This document shows, piece after piece, positions 46,718 to 55,457 of a stretch of DNA of 55,457 nt. Below the pieces are notes generated by a model that did no database searches, was not told where the DNA came from, and saw only the letters and a list, made by a program, of their open reading frames with translations. The position numbers and the translations under genes are program-made. Numbering within the stretch: position 1 is the stretch's first letter; each line of letters begins with the position of its first letter. The stretch is from Prochlorococcus sp. scB245a_519A13 (GTDB lineage: Bacteria > Cyanobacteriota > Cyanobacteriia > PCC-6307 > Cyanobiaceae): positions 1-55,457 of the forward strand of contig JFNH01000100.1 of NCBI GenBank assembly GCA_000634415.1, in the 5' to 3' direction.

Positions 46718-47254
46718 TTATATTTTTTTCTTTAAAACGTTGAGAACTTCTTTAGCATGATTTATAGGTAAAACACTAATCCATCTATAAGAAATTTCCC
46801 CATCTGGAGAAATCAAAAAAGTATTTCTATCTGAGAATGGAGGAATCCAGGATCCATATTTATCACTAATAATTCCGTCAGGATCAGATAATAATGTGTA
46901 GTTTATGGACTTCTCGCTACAGAAACTTTCATGCGAATCTTGACTATCGGCACTAATGCCAACAATCTCGGCATTATTTTTTGAAAAATCTTTTTTTAAT
47001 TCTGAAAAACCTTTAGCTTCAAGAGTGCAACCTGCTGTAAAGTCCTTTGGATAAAAATATATGACAAGCCACTTACCTTGAAAATCATTTAATTCCCATA
47101 ATTTTTTTGATTTTATGTTTTTATTAAAACCTTCTAATTGAAAGTTTGGAGCCATATCCCCAACTTCGGGAGCAAAGTCAAAAGCGATTGCTAAATTAAA
47201 ATTAAATAAAAGAATAAATGTTATTAATATACTTACAACTAAATTTTTCATCAA
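46718..47254 (-). CDS. bcp: Peroxiredoxin Q (Bcp family), probably exported
   Basis: PrxQ reduces peroxides with thiol donors. The 178-residue protein has an N-terminal hydrophobic signal-like segment (VSILITFILLFNFNLAIAF), which would place it in the lumen or periplasm. The peroxidatic Cys is in PKDFTAGCTLEAKGF, and a conserved Arg-type region is DRNTFLISPDGEI. A second Cys occurs at SFCSEKSI. It starts two bases before the rpmB end region on the same strand. Confidence 0.92.
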   Translation of the reverse strand: MMKNLVVSILITFILLFNFNLAIAFDFAPEVGDMAPNFQLEGFNKNIKSKKLWELNDFQGKWLVIYFYPKDFTAGCTLEAKGFSELKKDFSKNNAEIVGISADSQDSHESFCSEKSINYTLLSDPDGIISDKYGSWIPPFSDRNTFLISPDGEISYRWISVLPINHAKEVLNVLKKKI

Positions 47255-47256
47255 AT

Positions 47257-47493
47257 TTAGAATTTCTTTAAATCAACTCCATTAGATTTAGCAAATTTAT
47301 CTAATCCCACTTTTTGTATAGATTTTAGTGCTTTGGTACTAATTTTTATATTTACCCATTTTTTGCCTTCTTCCCACCAAAGTCTCCTTTTTTGGAGATT
47401 TACTTGTTGTAATTTTTTTGTACGAATATGTGAGTGACTTACAGCCATCCCATTATTAGCTTTTGCTCCAGTCAGTTCGCAAACTCTTGACAT
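47257..47493 (-). CDS. rpmB: 50S ribosomal protein L28
   Basis: L28 is a small large-subunit protein. The 78-residue length is standard, and [23 protein letters not shown] at the start and [18 protein letters not shown] later are conserved. It starts with ATG at 47493 and lies downstream of htpG on the same strand. Confidence 0.96.
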   Translation of the reverse strand: MSRVCELTGAKANNGMAVSHSHIRTKKLQQVNLQKRRLWWEEGKKWVNIKISTKALKSIQKVGLDKFAKSNGVDLKKF

Positions 47494-47533
47494 ATTTTTT
47501 TGGGTTATATCTTTAAAAATTTTAACACACGGC

Positions 47534-49438
47534 TCAATTGGTTGAATTAAGCAATTCTGAAATTAATTCGGCATTATTATTTTGTAAATTAATAATCTGT
47601 TCTTGATCTAATCCACCAACAGATAGTTTAGCCATATCGTAAACATGATTAGCAATTTTATATGCTAGTGGATTTTCTATAGGGTCTTTTTTATCAATAA
47701 TTATTTTATTACCTGTAATTTTATTAAGACCAGCAATAAGAGGATGTTCCTTGTTAATTAAAAGCACATGATATTCAGGTAAACCAGGCATCTTTTGTTC
47801 CATGTAAGCACCCATATCATTAATTCTTCTCATTTGCTCTGGAAGCAAAATCATCGCAGGTGGTGCCCCCTTACTTGAAAGTGACTGAACTTTAACTGTT
47901 ACTTTCTCATTATTAAGTGCTTTTACAATAGTATCTCTAAGATTTTCTGTATTTGATTTACCATCCTTATCTACAATTTCATTAGATTCTTTATCTTCAA
48001 GTTCATTAATTTCTGAATCAACTCTTTGGAACTGGTAATCTTCGTTTTTACTTTCTAACCAAGGAAGAAATTGTGCATCAATTAAGGGATCTGATTTAAT
48101 AACTTCTTTGTTATCAGATAAGCAGATATTTAATGCGCTTGACTGAGCAATCGAATCTGAACAGTAAATTATTTTTTTAGAATCAGTTATCTTATTTCGT
48201 TCTTTGTAATTTGCTAAAGTCGTGAAATATTTATCATTGGCTTTGATAAGCGATTTATTTTCAATATCTTTTGCGACATCGTTCTCCGAATTGATGATGG
48301 TTTCGAAAATTATACTGTCTTTAACTAATTCGGCAAATTTCTCATCTTCGATAGCACCAATTTTAATAAAAGCTGAGATTGAGTCCCAAATTTCTGCATA
48401 AAATTCTGGAGAATTTTTTATCAAATCCTTCAGTTTATTAGCGATTTTTTTTGAGATAAATGATGATATAGACCTTACTTTTCTATCTGTTTGTAATGCA
48501 CTTCTACTAACATTTAGGGGTATATCTGTAGAGTCAATTACTCCTCTTAGAGGTAAAAGGTATTTTGGTACTATCTCTTTAATAGAATCGCTTACGAATA
48601 CTTGATTGCAAAATAGTTTTATTTCTCCCTTTTCCCAATCAGCCCTACCTGACAACTTTGGAAAATACAATATACCTTGTATGTCATATGGATAATCTGT
48701 ATTTAGATGAATCCATAAAAGTGGATCTCCCTGAAAAGGATAAAGGTATTTATATAACTCAATATAATCTTCATCTTTTAATTCACTAGGTTGTTTTCTC
48801 CAAGGAGGATTTTTCTTATTAATTGTCTCACCTTCCAATAAGACATCTATTGGCATAAAATCACAATATTTTTTTATTAATGATTTAATCCTTTCAGGCT
48901 CAATAAACTCTTTTTCTTCTTCCAGTAGGTGAAGAATAACATCTGTTCCAATTGTCTCTCTTTCTGATTCCTCTAACGTAAAATTTGGAGATCCATCACA
49001 AGACCATTTGAAAGCTTTTGATTGGCCAATTGCCGACTTAGTTAATATATCGACTCTATCTGCCACCATAAAACTTGAATAAAAACCTAATCCAAAGTGA
49101 CCTATGAATTCATCATTATTTTTTTTGTATTTTGTTAGGAATTCTTCTGCGCTCGAGAATGCAACTTGATTTATATACTTCTTAATTTCTTCATCATTCA
49201 TTCCTATTCCATTATCGGAAATTGTTAAAGTATTTTTATCACGGTTAATTGTTATTTTTACTTGAGCTTCATCAGTATTCTCGCAATCACCTGCCATAGA
49301 GGCCATTCTTCTTTTACTAATTGCGTCAACACCATTACTAACAAGTTCTCTTAAAAAGATTTCATGGTCAGAATATACTGCCTTCTTGATAATTGGGAAA
49401 ATATTTTCGGTATTAATACGAATTTCGCCTTTTTCCAT
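47534..49438 (-). CDS. htpG: Molecular chaperone HtpG (Hsp90)
   Basis: HtpG is the bacterial Hsp90, an ATP-driven chaperone dimer. The 634-residue protein has the GHKL N-terminal domain ([48 protein letters not shown]), the middle domain with [14 protein letters not shown]-like sequence, and the C-terminal dimer domain. A palindrome lies about 65 bases upstream of the start. Confidence 0.97.
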   Translation of the reverse strand: MEKGEIRINTENIFPIIKKAVYSDHEIFLRELVSNGVDAISKRRMASMAGDCENTDEAQVKITINRDKNTLTISDNGIGMNDEEIKKYINQVAFSSAEEFLTKYKKNNDEFIGHFGLGFYSSFMVADRVDILTKSAIGQSKAFKWSCDGSPNFTLEESERETIGTDVILHLLEEEKEFIEPERIKSLIKKYCDFMPIDVLLEGETINKKNPPWRKQPSELKDEDYIELYKYLYPFQGDPLLWIHLNTDYPYDIQGILYFPKLSGRADWEKGEIKLFCNQVFVSDSIKEIVPKYLLPLRGVIDSTDIPLNVSRSALQTDRKVRSISSFISKKIANKLKDLIKNSPEFYAEIWDSISAFIKIGAIEDEKFAELVKDSIIFETIINSENDVAKDIENKSLIKANDKYFTTLANYKERNKITDSKKIIYCSDSIAQSSALNICLSDNKEVIKSDPLIDAQFLPWLESKNEDYQFQRVDSEINELEDKESNEIVDKDGKSNTENLRDTIVKALNNEKVTVKVQSLSSKGAPPAMILLPEQMRRINDMGAYMEQKMPGLPEYHVLLINKEHPLIAGLNKITGNKIIIDKKDPIENPLAYKIANHVYDMAKLSVGGLDQEQIINLQNNNAELISELLNSTN

Positions 49439-49503
49439 TTAAAAAAAATCAAACATAATAAATCTTATTTCGTAAAAACTAGTTAATCAAGTTTAATTAG
49501 GAG

Positions 49504-49519
49504 TATTGTCCGAACAATA
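49504..49519. repeat. Short palindrome in the htpG leader
   Basis: TATTGT and ACAATA form perfect 6-base arms around four central bases, about 66 bases before the htpG start. It could be an operator. It is not a CIRCE element. Confidence 0.35.
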
Positions 49520-49556
49520 TATAAATTTAAAAGTTAAATAAATTATTAAAAGGGTT

Positions 49557-50708
49557 TTATTTAACCCATAAAATCTCACTACAATTATTTTCTTTCATAA
49601 TTTGATTGGCTTTAGCCAAGTCATCACATGGATTTAAATGCAAGACAGTAATATTTCCTTTTTTTTGTTGTACTTTTTGTTCATTCATACCTTTTTCTAA
49701 CAAATAAGAATCTCTAAACATCAATAAAATCTTTTTTTTATCTGTCTTTTCTTGCTTAATTAAATTTCTTAAAATATCAACGGAAATTGTAAATCCAATC
49801 CCATTAAATATTTTCTCATTAGGACTAAAAAATCTTACTAACTCATCATATCTTCCACCTTTTGCGATGACGCTTTTATTTTTACCATTATCCCCTATTA
49901 GTTGAAAAACTATTCCTTCATATAAATTCAAGTGAGGTTGAAAAGTGGGATCAAGTTGTAATTTAACACCATATTTATTTGATATTTTTGATAATGTTTC
50001 AAATAAAAAATTTAAGTCATCTAAAGTTTTACTACTTCCATATATAGTTTTTAATTTTTTTAATATTGCAAGTGGTTCTCCTCTTGTGAATAAAAGATCT
50101 TTAAGAATATATTTATCATCTTCATCTATTCCTAATTTAGATAAATTATCTTGATCAAAATTAACCAGACTTTTCTTTATTTCTTCAAAATTATTATTCT
50201 TATATTTATTTAAGATTAAATCCATTATTTTTGTGGTACTAACTAGTAGAAATAAATTACAACCATCCTTCAAATTAATATTATCGATTGCATCAAACAA
50301 AATATTAATAACTTCAATTTCTGGGTATTTTGTGTCGTATCCAATTAATTCAATTCCACTCTGCAATTTTTCTTGCAACTTAAATGAATTTTTATTATTT
50401 TGTTTTTTATCAAAGACCATTCCGTTGGTGAATAACCTTATAGGTCTTTTCTTATTTATTAATCTAGTAGATGACAACTTAACAATTGATGTTGTCATTT
50501 CTGGCCTAAGACATAAGGAATTATTACTTACTATTCCTACAACCTGATTTTCCTCTATAACTCCACGACCTTTTATCGTCTCTAATGTATTTATAAATGA
50601 AGGTGAAACCTCTTCATATCCCCATAGTTTATAAATACTATTTAAATTATTTATGATGTTTGAGTTATTTTTTACATCGACTAATTTAATTTCCTTTATT
50701 TCTGTCAT
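49557..50708 (-). CDS. hisZ: ATP phosphoribosyltransferase regulatory subunit
   Basis: HisZ is a histidyl-tRNA synthetase-like protein without aminoacylation that regulates the short form of HisG in histidine synthesis. The 383-residue protein has the class II motif 2-like region LCLRPEMTTSIVKL and motif 3-like NGIGFTISVDIL, plus KGGRYDELVRFF. hisG is not in the window. It lies 118 bases from htpG. Confidence 0.87.
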   Translation of the reverse strand: MTEIKEIKLVDVKNNSNIINNLNSIYKLWGYEEVSPSFINTLETIKGRGVIEENQVVGIVSNNSLCLRPEMTTSIVKLSSTRLINKKRPIRLFTNGMVFDKKQNNKNSFKLQEKLQSGIELIGYDTKYPEIEVINILFDAIDNINLKDGCNLFLLVSTTKIMDLILNKYKNNNFEEIKKSLVNFDQDNLSKLGIDEDDKYILKDLLFTRGEPLAILKKLKTIYGSSKTLDDLNFLFETLSKISNKYGVKLQLDPTFQPHLNLYEGIVFQLIGDNGKNKSVIAKGGRYDELVRFFSPNEKIFNGIGFTISVDILRNLIKQEKTDKKKILLMFRDSYLLEKGMNEQKVQQKKGNITVLHLNPCDDLAKANQIMKENNCSEILWVK

Positions 50709-50726
50709 TTTAATATTTAACTAATT

Positions 50727-51575
50727 TTAGGTATAGAGATTTTTTTTAAATGGAGAGACTTTATCTAGTTCATTTTTTAATTCATTCTCGAGGCTGGGAG
50801 AACAAGCTAAAATTCTTCCTGAACTTAAATTAAATTCGCCTGATGGATAATCAGAAATAATACCACCAGCCTCTTTAACAATAATAGCACCTGCCGCCAG
50901 GTCCCATACCTCCAATCCTCTTTCCCAATATCCATCTACCTTACCTGCCGCAACAAATGCTAGATCAACTGCTGCTGCACCTCCTCTTCTAACACCTCTA
51001 GTTTTATGTGTTAAATAACAAAATTCAGCATAATTATTATCCTCTGTCTCAAATCTGTCATAAGAGAAACCAGTTACAAGTAGACTATCAGATAGATTGG
51101 AGGGATTCGATACTTTAAGTTCACTATCATTGCAGAATGAGCCTAAACCTATACAGGCTGAATATAGTTCATTTAAATAAGGTACTGATATAGCACCTAT
51201 AATTGGCTTATTTTTATATACAAGACCAATAGAAGTTCCAAAAAAAGGATATCCATGGGAATAATTTGTTGTACCGTCTAAAGGGTCTATACACCACGTT
51301 AAATCCGAAGATTTGGTTAATTTACCCGATTCTTCTGCATTTATAGATATGTTTGGTGTCTCATCTAATAAATATTCTTTTATTTTATTTTCAACTTCCA
51401 AATCTACATTGGTAACCAGATCACCTTTTCTACCCTTTGATGATATTTTCTGAATTTTATTATAATTAACTTTTAAAATTTCATTACCAATTTGAGCAGT
51501 ATTCTTGGCTATTTCATACAAAATTGATAAGTCTACGTGATTTGCAAGTTCCTCTATTTCACTTAATTTAAACAT
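50727..51575 (-). CDS. suhB: Inositol monophosphatase family phosphatase
   Basis: The 282-residue protein has the metal site motifs of the family: VNVDLEVENKIKEYL, INAEESGK, CIDPLDGTTNYSHGYPFFG and GLEVWDLAAGAIIVKEAGG. Members dephosphorylate inositol phosphates or histidinol phosphate; the position just upstream of hisZ makes histidinol phosphatase an attractive alternative. It follows the ferredoxin gene. Confidence 0.9.
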   Translation of the reverse strand: MFKLSEIEELANHVDLSILYEIAKNTAQIGNEILKVNYNKIQKISSKGRKGDLVTNVDLEVENKIKEYLLDETPNISINAEESGKLTKSSDLTWCIDPLDGTTNYSHGYPFFGTSIGLVYKNKPIIGAISVPYLNELYSACIGLGSFCNDSELKVSNPSNLSDSLLVTGFSYDRFETEDNNYAEFCYLTHKTRGVRRGGAAAVDLAFVAAGKVDGYWERGLEVWDLAAGAIIVKEAGGIISDYPSGEFNLSSGRILACSPSLENELKNELDKVSPFKKNLYT

Positions 51576-51580
51576 GATAG

Positions 51581-51955
51581 TTAATCTTCCTCAAATTCCC
51601 AAGGTGGTGCAACCCTTGTATTGCCCCTCCCAAAATATTGTCCAAATTGTAAATCGTAAACTTCATCTTCATATGTAGTTTCTACCTCAAGATCTGAAGT
51701 TGCTTTAGCTACACAAAGAAGAGCATAGCCTTTTTCTTTTAAAGCCTGAGATACACCCATAGCTTCAGGTTGTTGTAAGGTTCCAGATTTAATTTTAACT
51801 GCACAACTTGTACAGCAACCATTTCTACATGAAAATGCTAGTTTGAAACCTTTCCTTTCAAATTCCTTGAGTATGTAATCATCACTATTAACCTGCTCTT
51901 GGTAGACCTTTCCGGTTTCCTTATTGTTAATCGTGACTGTGAAAGTCTTTTTCAA
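51581..51955 (-). CDS. 2Fe-2S ferredoxin with C-terminal extension (FdC2-like)
   Basis: The 124-residue protein is a plant-type ferredoxin: the cluster Cys are in SCRNGCCTSC and LLCVA. It is longer than ordinary PetF by a C-terminal tail with EDEVYDLQFGQYFGRGN. That tail is what I recall from plant and cyanobacterial FdC2 proteins, so I assign it to that group rather than to the main photosynthetic ferredoxin. The partner is unknown. Confidence 0.85.
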   Translation of the reverse strand: MKKTFTVTINNKETGKVYQEQVNSDDYILKEFERKGFKLAFSCRNGCCTSCAVKIKSGTLQQPEAMGVSQALKEKGYALLCVAKATSDLEVETTYEDEVYDLQFGQYFGRGNTRVAPPWEFEED

Positions 51956-52004
51956 ATAACTTTCCTCTAAAATGGGATGTTCAAGGGTTAAAATGGTTAT
52001 CTTG

Positions 52005-52091
52005 GGAGAGGTGGCCGAGTGGTTGAAGGCGCAGCACTGGAAATGCTGTATAGGGGCAACTTTATCGAGGGTTCGAATCCCTCTCTCTCCG
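52005..52091 (+). tRNA. trnS-GGA: tRNA-Ser (anticodon GGA)
   Basis: The 87-base sequence folds as a class II tRNA. The 7-base acceptor stem (52005-52011 with 52084-52090), the D loop with GGTTGAAGG, the anticodon loop with GGA on stem CAGCA/TGCTG, a long variable arm and the T arm GAGGGTTCGAATCCCTC are all present. The discriminator is G at 52091, and CCA is not encoded. Confidence 0.97.
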
Positions 52092-52206
52092 TTTTATATT
52101 AGTTTATTTTGGTCAACTACATCAATACTTTGGTCTTTATAGAATTTTTTAAAATGTAAAGTAATCTTCTAACAAGTTATAAATAATCTTATTTATTTAA
52201 ATTAAG

Positions 52207-52235
52207 TTGAAAATATTTGATTTTTACTATTATAT
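52207..52235 (+). promoter_or_regulatory. Possible dnaK promoter
   Basis: TTGAAA and an A/T-rich -10-like hexamer (TTATAT) are separated by 17 bases, about 68 bases before the dnaK start. The surrounding 212-base gap between trnS and dnaK is otherwise A/T-rich and featureless. Confidence 0.3.
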
Positions 52236-52303
52236 GTAAATATCTAAGATAAAAATTAATTAAATTATTAGTAAATTTTGCTTTAATTTAGCGATCTAAA
52301 ATC

Positions 52304-54301
52304 ATGGGGCAAATAGTTGGAATTGATTTAGGTACTACTAACTCTGTAGTAGGAGTCATAGAAGCTGGACGTCCAATCGTTATTGCAAATTCTGAGGGTT
52401 CTAGAACTACACCTTCAATAGTTGGATTTACAAAAGACAAGGAAATAGTAATTGGAGACCAAGCGAGAAGACAACTTGTTCTAAATCCTAAGAATACTTT
52501 TTATAACCTAAAAAGATTTATTGGTAGCGACTGGGATGAATTAGATGAGAATAGTATTTCTGTACCTTATAACGTAAAGGCTAATGCGAGTGGAAGCGTT
52601 AGGGTTCTTAGTCCAAATACAGAAAGAGAGTACGCACCAGAGGAATTAATTAGCTCATTGATTAGAAAATTAATTAATGATGCTGAAACATATCTTGGAG
52701 ATACTGTTGATTCTGCAGTTATTACTGTCCCTGCTTACTTTAACGAATCTCAAAGGCAAGCTACAAAGGATTCTGCAATATTAGCTGGTATTAAAGTAGA
52801 TAGAATTCTAAATGAACCTACTGCTGCTGCTCTAGCTTATGGTTTTGAAAAAAGTTCTTCTAATAATGTTTTGGTTTTCGATTTAGGAGGTGGAACATTT
52901 GATGTTTCATTATTGAAAATTTCTAATGGCGTATTTGATGTTAAAGCCACTTGTGGTGATACACAGCTAGGAGGAAACAATTTTGATTCAAAAATAGTTG
53001 ATTGGCTTGCAGAAAAATTTCTAGCTAAACATGATATTGATCTAAGAAGGGATAGACAATCTTTACAGAGATTAACTGAGGCCGCTGAAAAAGCTAAATG
53101 TGAATTGTCAGGATTACAAAAAACTAAAATATCTTTACCATTTATCACAACAAGTAAAGAGGGGCCGTTACATATTGAAGAAACCTTAGATAGAAATATA
53201 TTTGAATCATTATCACAAGATTTACTTGATAGATTATTAGAGCCTGTTCAAATAGCCCTAGATGATTCTGGATGGAACTCAGATGATATTGATGAGGTAG
53301 TTCTTGTAGGTGGCAGTACAAGAATCCCAATGGTTCAACAATTAGTAAAGACTCTTGTTCCAAATGATCCTTGTCAATCAGTTAATCCTGATGAAGTCGT
53401 AGCAGTTGGTGCTGCTATACAATCTGGAATTATTAGTGGAGATTTGCAAGATTTACTACTAAATGACGTTACTCCCTTATCTTTAGGTTTAGAAACTATT
53501 GGTGGTCTTATGAAGGTACTCATTCCTCGTAATACGCCAATACCAGTTAGACAATCTGATGTTTTTAGTACATCCGAAGCTAATCAATCATCAGTTGTTG
53601 TTCAAGTACGGCAGGGAGAAAGGCCTTTAGCCTCTGAAAATAAATCACTTGGTAAATTTAGACTATCAGGAATACCTCCTGCTCCAAGAGGGATACCTCA
53701 AGTCCAGGTAGCATTTGATATTGACGCTAATGGTCTTTTAGAAGTAAGTGCAACTGATAGAACAACTGGAAGAAAGCAAACAGTTACAATCTCTGGAGGT
53801 TCTAATTTAAATGAACAAGAAATAAATTCCATAATTGAAGAAGCCAAAACAAAAGCTAATGAGGATAGGAAAAAAAGATCTGTAATTGATAGGAAAAATA
53901 GTGCTTTAACGCTTATTGCACAAGCTGAGAGAAGACTTAGGGATGCTTCATTAGAATTTGGTCCCTATGGTGCAGAAAGACAACAACGAGCTGTTGAATT
54001 AGCTATTCAGGATGTTGAAGAATATATAGATGACGATGATCCTCAAGAATTAGAAATTTCAGTAAGTGCTCTACAAGAAGCATTATTCGGCTTAAACAGA
54101 AAATTTGCGTATGAAAAGAAAACTGATAATAGTCCCTTACAGAGCATTAAAAATACATTTGGATCATTAAAGGATGAACTCTTTTCAGATGATTATTGGG
54201 ATGATGATCCTTGGGATAATCAAATGAATAGAAATTATAGAAATTCGAGGTATGGTAATTCTAGGGACGATGATCCATGGGACAATGACTACTTCCTCTA
54301 A
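52304..54301 (+). CDS. dnaK: Hsp70 chaperone DnaK, paralogue with DDDPWDN tail
   Basis: The 665-residue protein has the full Hsp70 layout: ATPase domain ([55 protein letters not shown]), substrate domain ([17 protein letters not shown]) and a C-terminal lid. The tail contains two copies of a DDDPWDN motif and ends in YFL instead of the common EEVD-like end. Cyanobacteria carry several DnaK paralogues, and one is coupled to a DnaJ as here. I have not decided the paralogue number. The dnaJ gene begins inside its last codons. Confidence 0.93.
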   Translation: MGQIVGIDLGTTNSVVGVIEAGRPIVIANSEGSRTTPSIVGFTKDKEIVIGDQARRQLVLNPKNTFYNLKRFIGSDWDELDENSISVPYNVKANASGSVRVLSPNTEREYAPEELISSLIRKLINDAETYLGDTVDSAVITVPAYFNESQRQATKDSAILAGIKVDRILNEPTAAALAYGFEKSSSNNVLVFDLGGGTFDVSLLKISNGVFDVKATCGDTQLGGNNFDSKIVDWLAEKFLAKHDIDLRRDRQSLQRLTEAAEKAKCELSGLQKTKISLPFITTSKEGPLHIEETLDRNIFESLSQDLLDRLLEPVQIALDDSGWNSDDIDEVVLVGGSTRIPMVQQLVKTLVPNDPCQSVNPDEVVAVGAAIQSGIISGDLQDLLLNDVTPLSLGLETIGGLMKVLIPRNTPIPVRQSDVFSTSEANQSSVVVQVRQGERPLASENKSLGKFRLSGIPPAPRGIPQVQVAFDIDANGLLEVSATDRTTGRKQTVTISGGSNLNEQEINSIIEEAKTKANEDRKKRSVIDRKNSALTLIAQAERRLRDASLEFGPYGAERQQRAVELAIQDVEEYIDDDDPQELEISVSALQEALFGLNRKFAYEKKTDNSPLQSIKNTFGSLKDELFSDDYWDDDPWDNQMNRNYRNSRYGNSRDDDPWDNDYFL

Positions 54302-55211
54302 AAAAGACTATTTGTCGATTTTGGGTTTACCGCCTGATTTCGATGATAAAGAACTTAAAAAGGCCTTTCGAAGAGAAGCAAGAAAATGGCATCCAGATTT
54401 AAATAAAAATGATCTTAATGCAGAAGAAAGATTTAAATTAATTAACGAGGCATACGAATATCTACGTGACCCTAAAAAAAGAAAAAATAGTTCGGATGAA
54501 AATATCAATGATAATTATGAAAATAATGATTTCAAGACAGGATTTCCTGATTTTCAAGATTATCTTGATTCATTATTTGGATATGAATACTCACCAAAGA
54601 ATTATGAGGAATATGATGATGAACCATTTGAGGATGAATCGATAAATACAAATAATGATGAATTTAACAATTTTCAATACCCTACAACCTCTCCAGAAGA
54701 GCCGCCTCCAGTTAAACTCCACCAAGATATTGAAACAGTTATTGAATTAACTCCTGATGAGGCCTTAAATGGAGCATCAGTTTTAATTGAGCTTGAAGAT
54801 GAAACTGTAGTAGAAGTAGATACACCTCCTTTCGCTGGAGATGGATGGCGATTAAGACTTGAAAATATTGCAAGAGGAGGTAAAGATCATTATCTACAGT
54901 TAAAAGTTCAAACTGAAAGTGGTCTAAGAATTGATGGTTTAAGAGTTATATATAAATTAGAGTTATTTCCTCATGATGCTCTTCTTGGTTGTGCAGTAGA
55001 GGTGCCTACCCTTGATGGAAATGTCACACTTCAAGTACCACCAAAATCATCAACCGGAAGAATGTTACGTTTGAAAGGGAGGGGTTTAACTTTCGAAGAT
55101 AATGTAGGTGATCAATATGTTGAAATCTTGGTAGTGATACCCGCTGATATTAATGATGAAGAAATTGCTTTATATACAAGATTACAAGAATTATCACTTT
55201 CTGATTCTTAA
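54285..55211 (+). CDS. dnaJ: DnaJ co-chaperone, type B (no zinc finger)
   Basis: The J domain (DYLSILGLPPDFDDKELKKAFRREARKWHPDLN, with HPD) is followed by an Asn/Asp-rich linker and a CTD domain (ELTPDEALNGASVLIELE and GRMLRLKGRGL). There is no CxxCxGxG zinc domain, so this is a type B/CbpA-like DnaJ. I chose ATG at 54285, which gives [13 protein letters not shown] and overlaps the dnaK end by 17 bases. A start at 54252 would put an unrelated segment before the J domain. Confidence 0.93.
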   Translation: MTTSSKKDYLSILGLPPDFDDKELKKAFRREARKWHPDLNKNDLNAEERFKLINEAYEYLRDPKKRKNSSDENINDNYENNDFKTGFPDFQDYLDSLFGYEYSPKNYEEYDDEPFEDESINTNNDEFNNFQYPTTSPEEPPPVKLHQDIETVIELTPDEALNGASVLIELEDETVVEVDTPPFAGDGWRLRLENIARGGKDHYLQLKVQTESGLRIDGLRVIYKLELFPHDALLGCAVEVPTLDGNVTLQVPPKSSTGRMLRLKGRGLTFEDNVGDQYVEILVVIPADINDEEIALYTRLQELSLSDS

Positions 55212-55244
55212 TCAAATACTATGTAAATAGAAAAATCTATACTT

Positions 55245-55457
55245 ATGAACATATTTGTTCTTTTATATAATTCAGGAACAGATAAGGAAGGAATCCATTC
55301 AATCGAACTTAAAGGAAGGACAATTGTTCTGATGTTTGAAGATAAGGATGATGCGACAAGATATTGTGGTCTACTAGAAGCTCAAGATTTTCCTTTGCCA
55401 ACGGTTGAGATGATCAATATAGAGGAAATAAAAGATTTCTGTATTAAGTTAGATTAT
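55245..55457 (+). CDS. DUF3110 family protein, 3' end missing
   Basis: Seventy-one codons are open from ATG 55245 to the right edge. The sequence MNIFVLLYNSGTDKEGIHSIELKG, then FEDKDDATRYCGLLEAQDFPLPTVE, is that of the cyanobacterial DUF3110 family. Its function is unknown. It follows dnaJ by 33 bases and may be part of the same transcript. Confidence 0.85.
   Translation, partial: MNIFVLLYNSGTDKEGIHSIELKGRTIVLMFEDKDDATRYCGLLEAQDFPLPTVEMINIEEIKDFCIKLDY

Overview
The window looks like chromosomal core genome of a high-light-adapted marine Prochlorococcus (HL clade). The basis is very low GC with A/T-rich third positions, tightly packed genes (no gene-free stretch over about 300 bases), and cyanobacterial photosynthesis genes: psaK, psb28, a PAM68-like assembly factor, gun4, and an FdC2-like ferredoxin. 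There are also many small conserved cyanobacterial families (DUF1816, DUF2499, DUF3082, DUF3110, DUF3288, DUF3593). No ribosomal RNA operon, CRISPR array, prophage or insertion sequence was seen. One tRNA gene (tRNA-Ser, anticodon GGA) is present.

Layout. 1-1623: an ABC half-transporter running off the left edge. 1.7-11.5 kb: a plus-strand block with DUF3288, trpD, carA, a STAS anti-sigma antagonist, mrnC, rlmB, DUF1816, gatA and dnaE. 11.5-14.2 kb: a minus block with PAM68-like, rpsO, ruvA, a glycine-zipper exported protein and an EamA transporter. 14.3-16.3 kb: dnaG. 16.3-19.4 kb: a minus block with an HEXXH protein, umuC and umuD behind a LexA-type operator, rlmH and an Asn-rich protein. 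19.4-25.3 kb: plus block ksgA, ispE, DUF3082, a candidate small membrane peptide, pdhB, secD, secF and a small membrane protein. 25.3-27.8 kb: minus block with an AI-2E family transporter, psb28 and mnmH. 27.9-29.1 kb: gun4 and an anti-sigma kinase. 29.0-31.9 kb: minus block with a small protein, a methyltransferase and glnA, the last with an NtcA-type promoter and a strong terminator. 32.1-35.4 kb: a class V aminotransferase, tadA (minus), a group II PLP decarboxylase and a small membrane protein. 35.3-40.9 kb: minus block with a membrane GTPase, lspA, bioY, an FtsX/MacB permease and pyk. 41-43.7 kb: mazG-like, then yggT, scpB and ilvA on minus. 43.8-45.7 kb: dxs. 45.7-52 kb: minus block psaK, DUF3593, DUF2499, prxQ/bcp, rpmB, htpG, hisZ, suhB-like and ferredoxin. 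52-55.5 kb: trnS, dnaK, dnaJ and a DUF3110 gene cut by the right edge.

How they work together. Most genes are housekeeping: replication (dnaE, dnaG), repair (ruvA, umuDC), RNA modification and maturation (rlmB, rlmH, ksgA, tadA, mnmH, mrnC), protein export (secDF, lspA), chaperones (htpG, dnaK-dnaJ), isoprenoids (ispE, dxs), carbon and nitrogen metabolism (pdhB, pyk, glnA, ilvA, carA, trpD) and photosystem assembly.

Points that stand out are: a frame break in dnaE at a seven-A tract; a STAS-domain gene whose only plausible ribosome-bound start is AUA or AUC; an SOS-type umuDC cluster that appears to carry a third gene for an HEXXH (M76/Atp23-like) metallopeptidase; two unlisted small membrane-protein genes; and a glutamine synthetase with Phe where the adenylylated Tyr of enterobacterial enzymes lies. 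I did not find a convincing large, wholly new system. The umuDC-metallopeptidase unit and the STAS start are the best candidates for something undescribed.
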